From: Legionella lansingensis
GTDB taxonomy: Bacteria > Pseudomonadota > Gammaproteobacteria > Legionellales > Legionellaceae
Length of the DNA: 64,000 nucleotides
Assembly: GCF_900187355.1 (NCBI RefSeq)
Contig: NZ_LT906451.1
Span: 1,857,001-1,921,000, forward strand
Direction: 5' to 3'
Below are positions 27,713 through 36,938 of this stretch, one piece after another. The first letter of the stretch is position 1, and every line of letters starts with the position of its first letter. The notes beneath the pieces were generated by a model that saw only the letters and a list, made by a program, of their open reading frames with translations, searched no databases and was not told where the DNA came from. The position numbers and the translations under genes are program-made.

Positions 27713-28711
27713 ATGAAACAATTCACACCCATTCAATTAGAATTACTTAGGCAACTTGCTGATGGTAATTGTTATAGCGGTAATAGCATTGGTAAACAGC
27801 TAGGCATTTCCAGAACAGCTGTTTGGAAACACATCCGCCAATTGGTTGATTTGGGGTTACCCATTAACCGCATACCACAACAAGGTTATCAATTAACCGC
27901 TCCTATGCAATTTCTTGATGAAGCAAAAATCCGGCAGCATCTAAATGCACGGGCATTTAGTCAACCAACCACTTTTCATGTGTTTGCCACCGTTCACTCT
28001 ACAAATCAGTTTTTAAAAGAATTACCGAGCGGATCAAGTCTGGACATTTGTTGTGCTGAAACGCAAACCAATGGCCGCGGCAGGTTCGGCCGTCACTGGG
28101 TTTCTCCTTTTGGAGAAAATATTTACTGTTCTAGTCGTCTGGAATTAACTTGCTGCCTATCCCGTCTTTCTGGTTTAAGCCTTATTGTTGGTTTAGCCAT
28201 CTTAGCTAGTCTAAAAGATAGTTATATCGATGAAAACATCCAATTAAAATGGCCTAATGATTTGCTGTGGAACAATAAAAAATTATGCGGGATTCTGATT
28301 GAAGTGATCGCGGAAACCAATGGCTGTGCACAAGTAATTATTGGTATTGGTTTAAACGTCAACACCCCTACTCATGAACTCCCTATTCTGGAGAAACCAT
28401 GGTGTTCCCTCTATGAAATCACGGGTAAGTATTATGATCGCAACCTGCTTTTAGCCAATCTAGTTTACCAACTGCATAAGCACCTAGACAATTTTTTGAG
28501 TAAGGGTTTTGCCGAATTTAGCAACGCCTGGCAAAAAGCTGATTACTTATATGATAAGCATATTACTGTTTCTCAGGCAGCAGGAGTGATGCGTGGTAAA
28601 GCTTATGGTGTTAATGAATTAGGTCAGCTTTGTTTAAAAGACGAACAAGGGAATTTTCATTATTTATCATCTGGAGATACTTCGGTAAATGAGATTAAGG
28701 ATAAATCCTAG
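27713..28711 (+). CDS. birA: Bifunctional biotin-[acetyl-CoA-carboxylase] ligase / biotin operon repressor
   Basis: A 332-residue protein. N-terminal winged helix-turn-helix (GNSIGKQLGISRTAVWKHIRQL, residues ~24-45), central ligase domain with the biotinyl-AMP loop GRGRFGRHWVSPFGENIY (residues ~119-136; consensus GRGRxGRxW), LKWPNDLLWNNKKLCGILIE and GIGLNVN, and a C-terminal SH3-like domain. It biotinylates AccB and, with biotinyl-AMP bound, can repress biotin synthesis genes. Its TAG stop overlaps the stop of leuA on the other strand by CTAG. Confidence 0.95.
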   Translation: MKQFTPIQLELLRQLADGNCYSGNSIGKQLGISRTAVWKHIRQLVDLGLPINRIPQQGYQLTAPMQFLDEAKIRQHLNARAFSQPTTFHVFATVHSTNQFLKELPSGSSLDICCAETQTNGRGRFGRHWVSPFGENIYCSSRLELTCCLSRLSGLSLIVGLAILASLKDSYIDENIQLKWPNDLLWNNKKLCGILIEVIAETNGCAQVIIGIGLNVNTPTHELPILEKPWCSLYEITGKYYDRNLLLANLVYQLHKHLDNFLSKGFAEFSNAWQKADYLYDKHITVSQAAGVMRGKAYGVNELGQLCLKDEQGNFHYLSSGDTSVNEIKDKS

Positions 28712-30426
28712 GGTATATTTATCAAAATCTTATCCCTAATGAATGCACAACGATTAATAGAAGATAGGATTGCCTTAAAGGAAGCTGTCACAATATTTGT
28801 ATCTATACCAACACCGAATAAAGACGAAAATCCTTCAATCTCTAATTCGATGTAACAGGCTACAGGTGCATGCGATCCGGAGTCTATCGCATGTTGCTGA
28901 AAATCCAATATCCTAATTTGCCGCGCAAAATATTGACTTAATGCCTTAGTGAAAGCATCAACAGGGCCATTCCCTATACCAGATAACTTAATAATCTCTG
29001 CTGTAATACCTATTTCAACAGCAACTGAAATCATCTTCTTGTTTTTAAAAGGCTCTACACGATGCTTTTTATAGGTAATTGTTTGCTTTTCATTCAAATA
29101 TTCTGCACGGAATAGTGACCATAGTTGTTTAGGGGTGAATTCTTGTTCATTCTCGTCCATTTTTGCTTTCACTATTTTGCTGAACTCCATTTGTAATCCT
29201 CGGGGTAGCCGCAAACCATATTCTGACTCTAATAAACAGGTAACGCCTCCTTTTCCTGATTGACTGTTGATGCGTATAATTGCGGAGTAGGAACGGCCTA
29301 AATCCTTAGGATCAATGGGTAAATAAGGAATATTCCAGGGAGTGTCGATTTTCTGGGCACTGAAGGCTTTTTTAATCGCGTCTTGATGTGAGCCCGAAAA
29401 TGAAGTGTAGACCAAATCTCCAACATAAGGATGTCGAGGATGGACAGGTAAGGCATTACAATACTCTACGACCTCTCTGATCTCATCAATTTGAGAAAAA
29501 TCAAGATTAGGGTAAATGCCTTGTGTGTACATATTCAGCGCTACATTGACAAGATCAAGATTACCAGTACGTTCACCATTACCAAATAAGGTTCCTTCCA
29601 GTCGTTCAGCTCCAGCCATTAGTGCAAGTTCGGCCGATGCAATACCAGTCCCTCGATCATTATGCGCATGCACTGAAAGGATGATTGCCTCGCGACGCTT
29701 AAGATGACGATGCATCCATTCAACCTGGTCTGCAAAAACATTTGGCGTTGTTGATTCCACAGTAGAGGGTAGATTAATAATGACTTTCTTGTCAGCGGTT
29801 GCACCAAAAGTCTCAACCACAGCATCACAAACGTCTTTAGCAAAACCTAATTCTGTTATGCAGAACATCTCTGGTGAGTACTCAAATACCCACTCGGTTT
29901 CTGGGGCCTCTTCTGCTAGTTGTTTTATAAATTGTGCTTGAGAAACGATAAGCTTGAGAAGCTCAGATTTCTTGATATCGAAAACAATTTGTCGCATGGT
30001 AGGCGACGTTGCCATGTAGAAATGTAAAATAGCCCGTTTAACGCCTTTGAGAGATTTGAATGTATGTTCGATAAGATGACTACGTGCTTGGGTTAATACC
30101 TGAATAGTAACATCATTTGGGATTCGATTTTCTTCAATTAAAAGCCTTACAAAGTTGTATTCCACCTGTGATGCAGAAGGAAAGCCCACTTCAATTTCTT
30201 TAAAACCAATGCGCGTTAAACAGTTAAACATTTCTAGTTTGCGCGCTATATTCATAGGTACAACCAAAGCTTGATTGCCATCGCGAAGATCCACGCTACA
30301 CCAAATGGGTGGTGCAGAAATAACCGCATTCGGCCATTGGCGATCCTGCAATACCAAAGGCAGAAACATTTTGTATTTTTTTGAAGGATCTTTCAGCATA
30401 AAGATTCTGGTCCATGAGATACTCAT
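28708..30426 (-). CDS. leuA: 2-isopropylmalate synthase, long (actinobacterial-like, LeuA2) type
   Basis: A 572-residue enzyme condensing acetyl-CoA with 2-oxoisovalerate at the start of leucine synthesis. The TIM-barrel domain shows WCSVDLRDGNQAL (metal- and substrate-binding RDGNQ, residues ~42-54), IEVGFPSAS, the HxH metal site in SVHAHNDRGTG (~245) and GNGERTGNLDLV; the C-terminal allosteric domain (GNGPVDAFTKAL onward, ~residue 480) is complete. Length and motifs fit the LeuA2/Mycobacterium group rather than the ~520-residue enterobacterial LeuA. Start taken at ATG 30426; ATG 30399 is an alternative and neither has a strong ribosome site. Convergent with birA, with no room for a terminator between them. 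Confidence 0.93.
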   Translation of the reverse strand: MSISWTRIFMLKDPSKKYKMFLPLVLQDRQWPNAVISAPPIWCSVDLRDGNQALVVPMNIARKLEMFNCLTRIGFKEIEVGFPSASQVEYNFVRLLIEENRIPNDVTIQVLTQARSHLIEHTFKSLKGVKRAILHFYMATSPTMRQIVFDIKKSELLKLIVSQAQFIKQLAEEAPETEWVFEYSPEMFCITELGFAKDVCDAVVETFGATADKKVIINLPSTVESTTPNVFADQVEWMHRHLKRREAIILSVHAHNDRGTGIASAELALMAGAERLEGTLFGNGERTGNLDLVNVALNMYTQGIYPNLDFSQIDEIREVVEYCNALPVHPRHPYVGDLVYTSFSGSHQDAIKKAFSAQKIDTPWNIPYLPIDPKDLGRSYSAIIRINSQSGKGGVTCLLESEYGLRLPRGLQMEFSKIVKAKMDENEQEFTPKQLWSLFRAEYLNEKQTITYKKHRVEPFKNKKMISVAVEIGITAEIIKLSGIGNGPVDAFTKALSQYFARQIRILDFQQHAIDSGSHAPVACYIELEIEGFSSLFGVGIDTNIVTASFKAILSSINRCAFIRDKILINIP

Positions 30427-30629
30427 TTCTGAACATAAACACGTTCAGATGTATAAATAATTATAGATTAGTAGTGAATCATTGCCTGAAAGAAGAATTA
30501 TTGGGATCCGTTAACCAACGTTTTGATTTTGGGATGACTAGGTCATTAAAGATAATGAGGAGAAATTCGCCCGAGCTAACAACTCCTTTTGTCACGACTC
30601 GGGACTGGATGACTGCAATAAAAATCCGG

Positions 30630-30824
30630 TTATACAGCTTCTTCAGTGTCTGACGCTTCTTTTTCTTGTTGGATACGTAAATAAATTTCTTCGCGATGAA
30701 CAGAAACATCTTTTGGTGCATTAATACCCAATCGCACCTGATTTCCTTTTACACCTAACACAGTAATGTTTACATCATCACCGATGATCAGTGTTTCACC
30801 AATACGCCGTGTCAAAATTAACAT
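30630..30824 (-). CDS. csrA: Carbon storage regulator, RNA-binding protein
   Basis: A 64-residue CsrA, complete from ATG 30824 ([17 protein letters not shown]), with GGGAG just upstream; longer frames are not needed. CsrA dimers bind GGA motifs in mRNA leaders and repress translation; in Legionella it keeps the replicative phase and represses transmission traits until the LetAS-RsmYZ RNAs titrate it. RNA-binding residues are in the first strand (TRRIGE) and in VHREEIY (Arg44 region). The C-terminus has a short acidic tail ([12 protein letters not shown]). In L. pneumophila csrA also lies next to the LPS locus and mip. Confidence 0.97.
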   Translation of the reverse strand: MLILTRRIGETLIIGDDVNITVLGVKGNQVRLGINAPKDVSVHREEIYLRIQQEKEASDTEEAV

Positions 30825-30840
30825 GACTAATTCTCCCTTA

Positions 30841-30877
30841 CATGGAGCCACCATCTAATTCCATAGAAGCTTCCATG
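30841..30877 (-). promoter_or_regulatory. Hairpin with ATGGA motifs in the csrA leader, possible CsrA autoregulatory site
   Basis: On the transcribed strand CATGGA (30877-30872) can pair with TCCATG (30846-30841). One ATGGA lies in the 5' arm and a second (30864-30860) in the loop; a GGGAG ribosome site follows before ATG 30824. CsrA favours ANGGA in hairpin loops, so autoregulation is plausible. The rest of 30878-31112 shows no gene. Confidence 0.4.
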
Positions 30878-31112
30878 GTGCCCTCGGTGACTACATTATG
30901 ATTAAAATATAAACAATTTTAGGTTGTTCGATTGTAAGTTTACACAAGGATTCTTAACAGAATATTAAGAGCATTATTTTTATAATGTTTTCCTCTATAA
31001 CCGCAAAGAGCCCAGAGGGCGGATTATACGGGAAAATTTGAAAAAATCAGATCCTATTTATTAGCAAGATTATTAGTGGTATTTTAGTGAAAATTTTTAA
31101 AAATAGTTAAGC

Positions 31113-32588
31113 ATGAAGCCATTGCCTGAACTCAATTCCTGGATCGAATTAGAAAAACATGTTCATTCACTACGATTAGCCACAACGACTGAGCTAAATA
31201 GTGCAAGATTTAGAAACCAAGCATTGAACGTCTCTACTCACAACATTCACATCGATTTTAACAAGCAACGTGTGAGTGATACTACCTTGGAATTATTGCT
31301 GGCCTTGGCAAATGAATGTGAGCTAAAAACAAAGATTGATGCCCTTATGGAGGGAGAAATTGTCAACCCCGGTGAAGGCAGACCAGCTTTACATACAGCT
31401 CTGCGGACACTGGATAGCAAACCCATTCGAGTAAACGCTCACGACGTCATCCCTGATATCTTGGCGACCAGAGAACAGATAAAAGCAATCTCTGAGAAAA
31501 TAAGAGCAGGGGAATGGTTAGGTTTCTCAGGTAAACCAATTAAAGACATCGTAAATATTGGTATGGGAGGATCCGATCTCGGTCCCCGCTTTTGTATAAA
31601 AGCTCTCTCAGAATTATCTGCGGATCATTTAGGCTATCATTTTGTCTCTGATGTTGATCCTAATGCCTTAAAAAACGTCATCAAGAAGCTTAAGCCAGAA
31701 ACGACCCTGTTTATCGTTTCGTCAAAATCGTTTACCACGAAAGAAACCTTATACAATGCACGCAAGGCTTTGGCTTGGATAAATAACCCACAACAAATGG
31801 ATAAGCATTTCATCGCTGTGACAGCCAATGTTACTAAAGCGAGAGAACTTGGGTTCATCAATGTATTACCCATCTGGGAGTGGGTAGGAGGACGTTATTC
31901 GCTGTGCTCAGCCATCAGTTTAATCACAGCCATAGCCATTGGTTATGAACAATTCTTTCAGATTCTTGCTGGCGCCCACAGCATGGATAAGCATTTTCAA
32001 GATACTCATTTTGCGCATAATCTTCCTGTTCTCTTGGGCCTTTTGGGCATTTGGAACAATAATTTCTTACATACTCATAACTTACTTATCCTTGTTTACT
32101 TGCAACAACTTGAATATTTTGTTCCTTATGTACAGCAGCTAGATATGGAAAGCAATGGCAAATCGATAGATAAACGGGGTCGCGCCGTTAACTATGCAAC
32201 AGGACCTATCGTGTGGGGCGGGTTGGGAAATCAAGCACAACACAGCTATTATCAACTCCTGTGCCAGGGAACGCATCATGTGGCTGTGGATTTCATCACT
32301 GTAAAAACATTTGCCTCAGAGTTAATTAATGAAATGTCTACAGCGAAACAACAAATCTTGGCCCATGGTGTTCATGACGTTGCGAATCCAAATGGCTATA
32401 TTCACGGCAATAAACCACTTAATCATATTCAATTAACAGACTGCTCTCCCTTTACACTGGGACAATTGGTTGCCATGTACGAACACAAGATTTATACACA
32501 AAGTGTTATTTGGAATATTAATGCCTTTGATCAACCAGGTGTTGAGAGCGCAAAACGACAGCGGGTTCCCTCGGGTGCTTTTCTCTAG
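31113..32588 (+). CDS. pgi: Glucose-6-phosphate isomerase
   Basis: A 491-residue cytosolic enzyme interconverting glucose-6-phosphate and fructose-6-phosphate; here it can also supply hexose phosphate for the sugar nucleotides of the neighbouring LPS genes. Signature segments: NIGMGGSDLGPRF (phosphate loop, ~150), FIVSSKSFTTKETL (~205), WEWVGGRYSLCSAISL (~256), the catalytic Glu in DMESNGK (~348) and the second PGI signature GxxxxNxAxxxYQLLCQGTH region (~385); the C-terminal catalytic Lys is in VIWNINAFDQPGVESAKR-like end. Somewhat shorter than the ~550-residue enterobacterial enzyme, typical of Legionella. Stop overlaps the next gene's stop by CTAG. Confidence 0.96.
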   Translation: MKPLPELNSWIELEKHVHSLRLATTTELNSARFRNQALNVSTHNIHIDFNKQRVSDTTLELLLALANECELKTKIDALMEGEIVNPGEGRPALHTALRTLDSKPIRVNAHDVIPDILATREQIKAISEKIRAGEWLGFSGKPIKDIVNIGMGGSDLGPRFCIKALSELSADHLGYHFVSDVDPNALKNVIKKLKPETTLFIVSSKSFTTKETLYNARKALAWINNPQQMDKHFIAVTANVTKARELGFINVLPIWEWVGGRYSLCSAISLITAIAIGYEQFFQILAGAHSMDKHFQDTHFAHNLPVLLGLLGIWNNNFLHTHNLLILVYLQQLEYFVPYVQQLDMESNGKSIDKRGRAVNYATGPIVWGGLGNQAQHSYYQLLCQGTHHVAVDFITVKTFASELINEMSTAKQQILAHGVHDVANPNGYIHGNKPLNHIQLTDCSPFTLGQLVAMYEHKIYTQSVIWNINAFDQPGVESAKRQRVPSGAFL

Positions 32589-33493
32589 CGAATTCTTTTG
32601 GATGGTGCCACCGCTGCTCTCATCTTAATGCTCTCTTTAAAATTAGACATACGGAAATTCAACAAATTGGTTAATAAGAAAAAAGGCACTCCTTTAGCAT
32701 AACCAGAGCCATTTTTAAGCATAGCAAGGGTAGTCACCAAGCCGTTGGCATATAACTCTTTCCGCAAAGCAGGCTGGGCTTTAAAATAATGCAACAAATC
32801 ATCGAAATAGATGTTATAGGCTTTGTATCGCCCTGCTTTACTGGCTAAATAGGCACCTCCTGTTGGATTGCAGCGATACTTCACTAGGATTTCATTTAGG
32901 TAAGCGCCTTTTCCTGTAGGAATTAAAGCATCCATGGCAAAAAACCACTCCATAAACTCACGTTTGGGATCCATAACTTTACGAGCAGATCTGCGGTAAG
33001 CATAAGAACTATGGACAGCTACCGTTCCCCATGTTGCTAAATCGCTTGCCTCGAAGTATTTGATCCCTTCCCTATCCTGATTTGGATTACCTGTTTCTGC
33101 TTGATAACTAGCGTCATCTGAGAAATACAGAGCACGATGGAAGACTAAATTAACTGTTTCCTCCTGGAATACATCAAATTGCTTTTGCAATTTCCCGGGC
33201 AGCATTACATCATCACCGTCCAAGTGAAAAATAATATCCCCTGTGGCCATTTTGTGCGCTTCAATATAATTTCTGCCAGCGCCAATGTTTTGCCGGCGAG
33301 AGATAGCCGTTATTTTTTCAGGATAAAGGGATTGATAATCGGTTATGATTTCCCTGGTTCCATCCGTGGAGCAATCATCAGAGATGAGAATATTAAAGTC
33401 AAAATTAGTCTGCTGCCCGAGAACACTTTGCAATGCTTCGTCAATGTAATGCTTTTGATTGTAACAAGAGACAACAACGGTAGCTGTTAGCAT
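32585..33493 (-). CDS. GT2-family glycosyltransferase, end of the LPS locus
   Basis: A 302-residue GT-A fold enzyme from ATG 33493 (the longer frame needs TTG). The fold begins TATVVVSCYNQKHYIDEALQSVL, then the nucleotide-binding DDCSTDGTREI and the metal-binding FHLDGDDVMLPGKLQKQ (DGDD near residue 95). It transfers a sugar from a nucleotide donor, probably onto the growing lipid-linked repeat unit at the inner face of the membrane; donor and acceptor are unknown. It starts two bases after the stop of the WecD-like gene, so it is in that operon, and could supply the transferase for the Fuc4NAc-type sugar. Confidence 0.85.
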   Translation of the reverse strand: MLTATVVVSCYNQKHYIDEALQSVLGQQTNFDFNILISDDCSTDGTREIITDYQSLYPEKITAISRRQNIGAGRNYIEAHKMATGDIIFHLDGDDVMLPGKLQKQFDVFQEETVNLVFHRALYFSDDASYQAETGNPNQDREGIKYFEASDLATWGTVAVHSSYAYRRSARKVMDPKREFMEWFFAMDALIPTGKGAYLNEILVKYRCNPTGGAYLASKAGRYKAYNIYFDDLLHYFKAQPALRKELYANGLVTTLAMLKNGSGYAKGVPFFLLTNLLNFRMSNFKESIKMRAAVAPSKRIR

Positions 33494-33495
33494 GT

Positions 33496-34230
33496 TTAGT
33501 CCAACCAACAATGCAAGGTGACAAACGCAGCCGAATTATAAAAACCAAGGGAAGTAAATACTCTTCCAACGGGGTAGTTTGTCGCAAGCGCATTATGCTC
33601 CACCCAATCCAAATTCAATTCTTTGCCCCATATAAGGCTTTGCTGAGTTAATAACTTGAATATCCCCTGATTACGGTATTTTTCCGATACAGCTCCTATT
33701 CCCCCTTTAGCAAAATTATCTTTACCTTGGCGCACGATTTTAAGGGTGAGGAAACCTGCCACCTCATCCGATGAAGCAATGATAAAAAATTTGTCCGCGA
33801 AATCTTTGTTGATGAGGCTGTTAATTGCCCAATCTTCGTAGATCTCGTCAACCTTATTTTTATCCAGCTTTCGATTGTTTGAATAATGTCCATAGTTTTC
33901 AAAAGACTGTCTGGCCAACTGCCCGATAGCTGGAATATCAGCCTCAACCGCTTCTCGTAATTGAAGATGGGGAGGAAGGCCTAAGTTACTCAGATTCGAA
34001 GAATTTAAATTAAAGCGATAGGTTAGTTGGGTATCTTTGAGTTCAAACCTTAATTTCTCCAACTTATTGATTGTGTCCGTATTCTCAGCGCGCAAGCGTG
34101 AAATAATAAGTTTCACATTCTCTTTTCGCAATTGGTCGATAAGATTCTCGGGTACATCACCCCATTCTTCTACTTTTGCTACATTAAATCCAAAACGTTT
34201 TTTATCAATATCACTTAGAAAGTTTGTCAT
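33496..34230 (-). CDS. GNAT N-acetyltransferase, WecD-like (predicted dTDP-4-amino-sugar acetyltransferase)
   Basis: A 244-residue protein. The first ~80 residues form a WecD-type N-terminal half (KKRFGFNVAKVEEWGDVPENLIDQL ... LRFELKDTQLTYRFNL); the rest is a GNAT fold with the acetyl-CoA loop EKYRNQGIFKLLTQQ (R/QxxGxG/A-like). E. coli WecD acetylates the 4-amino group of dTDP-Fuc4N. The neighbours RmlA, RmlB and WecE supply exactly that substrate, so the assignment is favoured by context. Operon with the downstream GT2 gene. Confidence 0.72.
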   Translation of the reverse strand: MTNFLSDIDKKRFGFNVAKVEEWGDVPENLIDQLRKENVKLIISRLRAENTDTINKLEKLRFELKDTQLTYRFNLNSSNLSNLGLPPHLQLREAVEADIPAIGQLARQSFENYGHYSNNRKLDKNKVDEIYEDWAINSLINKDFADKFFIIASSDEVAGFLTLKIVRQGKDNFAKGGIGAVSEKYRNQGIFKLLTQQSLIWGKELNLDWVEHNALATNYPVGRVFTSLGFYNSAAFVTLHCWLD

Positions 34231-34257
34231 TGATGCTGGACCTCTATCTTATTACAC

Positions 34258-34335
34258 CGAATTACCGTGGCTTGACCACGGTAATTCGTTTTTTTGATGT
34301 GTCGAATTAAACCTTAAAGTCAAGTTTTAAGGTAT
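34258..34335. repeat. Palindromic mini-element, partial third copy
   Basis: A perfect 13-base palindrome arm CGAATTACCGTGG, loop CTTGA, arm CCACGGTAATTCG (34258-34288) followed by seven T residues, then an AT-rich stretch including TCAAGTTT at about 34318-34325. It uses the same stem as the copies at 24766 and 27556. On the plus strand it looks like a terminator, but flanking genes are on the minus strand. Confidence 0.65.
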
Positions 34336-34396
34336 ATGTTTTTTCAAAAACTGGATCTTAAGGTATGATATCGAAAGGAGCAGATTGTAACAACAA

Positions 34397-35575
34397 CTAT
34401 CTAATATTCATCTGTTCTAGCAATTTTTCGTATTCATGCACCACCAACGCACCCAACTTTTTACTGTCAAACTCATTTACTGCTCTTAGCCAGGCGTTTT
34501 TTCCCATCCTTATACGTAATTCATCATTAGAAACCAATGTATGCAAGGCATTGGTTAGTTCCGCGACATTCTTAGGCTCAACTAAAAGTCCTGTCTCTCC
34601 ATCAATAATGGCATCTGTCAAACCATAAATTCGTGTACCCACTGCAGGAACCCCCATGGCAGCTGCCTCAATGACTACATTACCAAAACCTTCACGATAA
34701 CTGGGAAGGCATAAGATATCGGCTATAGCAATCAATTTTTCAGGTTCAGAACAAAATCCTAGAAAATTCATCTTATCAATGCATCGTTTGCTATATTCCC
34801 TAATCTCCTGCTCAATACCTTGTTCAAAAGGCCCAGCGACTAAAAGCACCACATCTGATTTAACCTTAAGCAACTGCACGAAAGCATCGATAAGCTCAAA
34901 AATTCCTTTTTCCTTAGTCACTCTACCCATAAACAATAAAACCAAATCACCTTCTCTAACGTTTGCCGTTTCTCGAATTTGCTTTCTCTCTCGCCCAGGA
35001 AAATTAGCGCGATTAAATCTACCTATATCAACCCCCGCTAATGACCCACTACCAAGAACAGCAATTTTTTCTGGTTTAACGATTTTATTTGCCACCAGAA
35101 AATCGCGTTGACTAGGACTGTCCGCATAACAACAGGTGGTTAGAGTGCTAATTAATTTATCACAGAATTTAAGCAGGGATTTTTTCAAACCACGCATGGT
35201 CACCCAAGTTTGTCCTGTGAATGTATGAACTCTGATTGGTACTCCAGCCAATCTCGCTGCTATCGCACAAAGAAGCCCTGCTTTTGGTGTATTTGAGTGC
35301 ACAATATCAAACTTTTCTGCGCGAAATAATTTGACTAAATTAATCAAAGAAAAAATGTCTGAGAATAAACGAATCTCTCTTTCTATGAGCACAGGCTTAA
35401 ATTGACAATTATCTATGGGTTTAAAAGAATCAATTGCATCATCAGGACTAGTAATAATGGTGACTGAAGCCCCGCTATCTCTTATTGCTTCAACTTGTGT
35501 TCGCAGCAAAGTAAATATAAAAAGAGGAACAGTAGACACTCTTGCGACGCGGGTTAAGTGAATTTTTTTCGACAT
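34397..35575 (-). CDS. GT4-family (GT-B) glycosyltransferase
   Basis: A 392-residue retaining GT-B glycosyltransferase. N-domain: VSTVPLFIFTLLRTQVEAIRDSGASVTIIT and DIVHSNTPKAGLLCAIAARLAGVPIRVHTFTGQTW (the VHTFTG signature of many LPS side-chain transferases). C-domain: LLFMGRVTKEKGIFELIDAF (~205), the EX7E motif YREGFGNVVIEAAAMGVPAVGTRIYG (~295), the nucleotide-sugar site. It is flanked by a Wzx-like flippase and the WecD-like gene. Such enzymes often transfer galactose- or fucosamine-type sugars; the actual donor is unknown. Confidence 0.85.
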   Translation of the reverse strand: MSKKIHLTRVARVSTVPLFIFTLLRTQVEAIRDSGASVTIITSPDDAIDSFKPIDNCQFKPVLIEREIRLFSDIFSLINLVKLFRAEKFDIVHSNTPKAGLLCAIAARLAGVPIRVHTFTGQTWVTMRGLKKSLLKFCDKLISTLTTCCYADSPSQRDFLVANKIVKPEKIAVLGSGSLAGVDIGRFNRANFPGRERKQIRETANVREGDLVLLFMGRVTKEKGIFELIDAFVQLLKVKSDVVLLVAGPFEQGIEQEIREYSKRCIDKMNFLGFCSEPEKLIAIADILCLPSYREGFGNVVIEAAAMGVPAVGTRIYGLTDAIIDGETGLLVEPKNVAELTNALHTLVSNDELRIRMGKNAWLRAVNEFDSKKLGALVVHEYEKLLEQMNIR

Positions 35576-35645
35576 TGTATACTTACTCTCAGGCTCAATT
35601 TCAAAACAATCAATTGATATAAAAGCAATAAAATTAGGGCGTGCC

Positions 35646-36938
35646 CTAATACTTATCGTTGCTTATCGTTTTTCGTTCGCTAACCAGCACTCGTCGACCA
35701 CGAAAAACATAGTAAAATGCAGTAATAGAAATTACACAATACAGGAAACACGTCATTATGTAAGAAATCACAACACCCTGTAATCCCTGGGTATATCTCA
35801 ACTCAATAGAACTTAGCAATATAAATAACCCCGCTTGCAGGATCTCACCTAGAATATAAAGTTTGGTGATTGCTTTCGCAACCACAACAAAGCCAATAAC
35901 CCACCCCAGAACTCTAAAAAAATCCCCTACCATTTGCAGCATGAATAAATCGCTAATAGATAGGAATTTATCAGTAAACACCGTTCTGATAATGGTTTCC
36001 TTTAAGCACAAAAAGAAAATAAACATTAGGATAAACAAGACAGCTACAAAAAAGAGCATTTTTTTAACCTCGGCAACAATTTTTGCCTGGCTCGATTCTG
36101 ATGAAATAATAGGCACGAAATAGAATGTAAGAAATAAAGAGTAAAAACTCAAATAAGCAGAAGACAATTTGGTGATTGCCTGCCAAAATCCCGCTGCTTC
36201 TATACCTACAACATGAATGATTTCATTCCTGACATACATTTCAACAATAGGAAAACAAATGGCGCTGCACAATAACATCAAGCTAAATTTTGATAATAAA
36301 ACACTGTCTTGTTTCAATGAACGAAAGCGTACATTGCGCAAGAAACGTTGGGAAACACCATATAATACAAGAGGTATAAAAGGACAAATAACAGGCGCAA
36401 TGACAGCAATTATTGCGCCCCACTGACCATAATGTTTAATGGTATAAGCGGCCAGGATAACAGCCAGGATATTGCCGGTGATAATAATCAAGGCATAGAC
36501 ATTATTCTTCCGCAAACCGTTTATTAATCCATAACCAAAATTATTAAAAGAGATTAATAGTTGAGCGATTAGAAAAAAATAAATATAGCTGCGATAGGAC
36601 TGACTTAAGAAAATATAATTGGTTAGGCCGGGAATAAATACCAGACCTGCACTCAGGGTAAGTAAGCTTGCGACGCCTGTGTAAATCAGTGCACTGCCAC
36701 TAAAGCTCAGCTGTCTAAAAATAGACCCGGAATATTCCGCTACATACTTAATCAGCCCCGAAGAGATACCTCCACCTGCGAGCGTGCCTGCAACTGTCAC
36801 CAAAGTGATAAAATTGCCTAGTAACCCCAAGCCATCAGGTCCCTGCGTTACAGCAATTTGCTTAATAATATACAGGGTAGTAAGTAATCTGCTCAAATGT
36901 GAAATGGCAGTGAGACCAGCGACCTTTAGTTGTTGCAC
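35646..36938 (-). CDS. Lipid-linked oligosaccharide flippase, WzxE-like
   Basis: A 430-residue polytopic membrane protein with about twelve hydrophobic helices. The start KVAGLTAISHLSRLLTTLYIIKQIAVTQGPDGLGLLGNFITLVTVAGTLAGGGISSGLIKYVAEY closely follows the E. coli WzxE pattern (GPxGLGLxGNF, LAGGGI, GxxKYVAEY). It would flip undecaprenyl-diphosphate-linked repeat units to the periplasm. Start is GTG 36938 preceded by AGAGGA and overlapping the wecE end by 13 bases, which supports coupling. A WzxE-type flippase next to wecE, rmlA, rmlB and a WecD homologue recalls the enterobacterial common antigen cluster. Confidence 0.85.
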   Translation of the reverse strand: MQQLKVAGLTAISHLSRLLTTLYIIKQIAVTQGPDGLGLLGNFITLVTVAGTLAGGGISSGLIKYVAEYSGSIFRQLSFSGSALIYTGVASLLTLSAGLVFIPGLTNYIFLSQSYRSYIYFFLIAQLLISFNNFGYGLINGLRKNNVYALIIITGNILAVILAAYTIKHYGQWGAIIAVIAPVICPFIPLVLYGVSQRFLRNVRFRSLKQDSVLLSKFSLMLLCSAICFPIVEMYVRNEIIHVVGIEAAGFWQAITKLSSAYLSFYSLFLTFYFVPIISSESSQAKIVAEVKKMLFFVAVLFILMFIFFLCLKETIIRTVFTDKFLSISDLFMLQMVGDFFRVLGWVIGFVVVAKAITKLYILGEILQAGLFILLSSIELRYTQGLQGVVISYIMTCFLYCVISITAFYYVFRGRRVLVSERKTISNDKY

